DNA from: Xanthomonas maliensis
GTDB lineage: Bacteria; Pseudomonadota; Gammaproteobacteria; Xanthomonadales; Xanthomonadaceae
Direction of reading: 5' to 3'
Assembly (NCBI RefSeq): GCF_009192945.1
Contig: NZ_NSET01000059.1
Span: 1 to 64,000 of the forward strand
Length of the DNA: 64,000 nt
In this document: in pieces, positions 63,313 through 64,000 of the stretch
How positions within the stretch are numbered: the first letter of the stretch is position 1
Layout: every line of letters begins with the position of its first letter
Made by a program: the position numbers and the translations under genes
The notes under the pieces: model-generated
Seen by the model: only the letters and a program-made list of their open reading frames with translations
Told to the model about the DNA's origin: nothing
The model's database searches: none

Positions 63313-64000
63313 GGGCAGCTGAACCGCTGCACGGCCGACGCCGCGAACGGATGCCGCAGGCTCGCCGGCTGCACGTCCATCCGCACCGTGGCGCTGCCCA
63401 GGGCGAGGCTGGCGGTGTAATCCAGATCGCCGCTGCGGCGCAGCCCCCCGGCCTGCAGCGCCCGAAACCAGGCCCAGGGACCGCGGTATTCGACCACCGG
63501 CAAGGCCTGCCCGCTGGCGTCCCACGCCGCGACACGCACCAGGCCCGGAGTGGGTCCGGGCCAGGTCATCGACTGGCTGGCACGCGCGCCTTCGCGCACC
63601 TCCAGGGTTTGCCCATCCACCTCCAGTTGCAGCCGGCTGATTGCCGCTTGCGGTGGGATCGAGACAGTGAAGGCGACCTGCGGCTGCGCGCCGCCGCCAG
63701 CGAAGAACGCTTGCTTGATCTCATCGGCCAGTTGCGCGCGCTCCAGCACGTCGTCGGCACCGACCGCCGCCATGCCCGGGTTCCATTGCCAACGGCGCCC
63801 GCTGGTATCGACCTTGCCGAGCAAGGACTGCTGCGTAAAGCGATCCATGCGCCCGCCGGGGCCGAACAGTTCGGCGAAGTCGCGCAACGGAATGTCGTTG
63901 CGGCTGCCCGGCACGAACGGGAAGCGCCCGCTCACCAGCAGCGCGCATTCGCGTCCGGCCGCCTGCCGCTGCGCGTTGCGTAGCGCTTCGCCGGCGCTGC
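63309..64000 (-). CDS. tssM: T6SS membrane protein TssM (IcmF), C-terminal part, cut by window edge
   Basis: Only the last 230 residues are in the window. ECALLVSGRFPFVPGSRNDI, then PLRDFAELFGPGGRMDRFTQ and WQWNP are typical of the IcmF/TssM periplasmic tail, and QVAFTVSIPPQ begins the final beta domain that contacts TssJ. The stop overlaps the tagF start. TssM is the inner-membrane core of the T6SS envelope complex; the rest lies beyond the right edge. Confidence 0.9.
   Translation of the reverse strand, partial: SAGEALRNAQRQAAGRECALLVSGRFPFVPGSRNDIPLRDFAELFGPGGRMDRFTQQSLLGKVDTSGRRWQWNPGMAAVGADDVLERAQLADEIKQAFFAGGGAQPQVAFTVSIPPQAAISRLQLEVDGQTLEVREGARASQSMTWPGPTPGLVRVAAWDASGQALPVVEYRGPWAWFRALQAGGLRRSGDLDYTASLALGSATVRMDVQPASLRHPFAASAVQRFSCP

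Overview
The window is high-GC proteobacterial DNA. Its gene families point to Xanthomonas or a close relative in the Xanthomonadaceae: a type VI secretion cluster of the PpkA/PppA/TagF kind, a VirA-like kinase, two very large propeller sensor kinases, and a DUF3653-like phage gene fragment. The species cannot be read from this DNA. No rRNA, tRNA or CRISPR array was recognised.

Layout. (1) About 1-15.6 kb is an accessory region with several AT-richer genes. It holds a degenerate HNH-type protein, a restriction-endonuclease/nSTAND3 ATPase fusion that looks like an anti-phage protein, a HEPN-like protein, a Tn7-like transposition module (tnsA, tnsB, tnsC, tniQ/tnsD), a lipoprotein with an HEAFH zinc-protease motif, and an LRR-like protein. 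Five copies of a 23-28 bp direct repeat, all in the same orientation, punctuate this region between gene units. A candidate Tn7-type end lies at about 12.04 kb. No partner end is visible to its left, so the defence-like genes may be cargo of an element that starts before the window. (2) 15.8-20.6 kb holds redox and detoxification genes: a zinc-independent quinone oxidoreductase with a divergent AraC regulator, and an NmrA-like plus epoxide hydrolase operon with a divergent TetR regulator across a perfect 28-bp palindrome. (3) 20.9-24.4 kb is a run of exported proteins of unknown function, one with an Ivy-like lysozyme-inhibitor motif, together with a broken cadherin-like gene and a relic of a Hint domain. 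(4) 24.5-34.7 kb is a three-gene RND efflux pump flanked by two complete two-component systems. (5) 35.2-38.7 kb holds a nucleotide-transporter-like membrane protein, a lipoprotein, an SDR oxidoreductase and a small membrane protein. (6) 39.1-47.4 kb holds two paralogous one-thousand-residue propeller/histidine kinases, a NarL-type regulator and a FixJ-like regulator. (7) 47.5-51.8 kb holds a cytochrome P450, a GMC oxidoreductase and an exported alpha/beta hydrolase. (8) 52.2-57.5 kb is an operon of response regulator, dihaem cytochrome c peroxidase and VirA-like hybrid kinase, followed by a LysR regulator. (9) 57.5 kb to the window edge is part of a type VI secretion cluster: tssA on the plus strand, then on the minus strand tssM (cut by the edge), tagF, pppA, ppkA and a small membrane protein, joined by 4-bp overlaps.

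How they work together. PppA, PpkA and TagF are the post-translational switch of T6SS, and the VirA-like kinase operon and LysR gene beside them are plausible transcriptional inputs. The efflux pump probably answers the BaeSR-like pair that diverges from it. The accessory left third looks like a mobile, defence-rich island. The strongest candidates for something under-described are the repeat-punctuated gene units there and the Tn7-like module, whose TnsA lacks the expected catalytic lysine.
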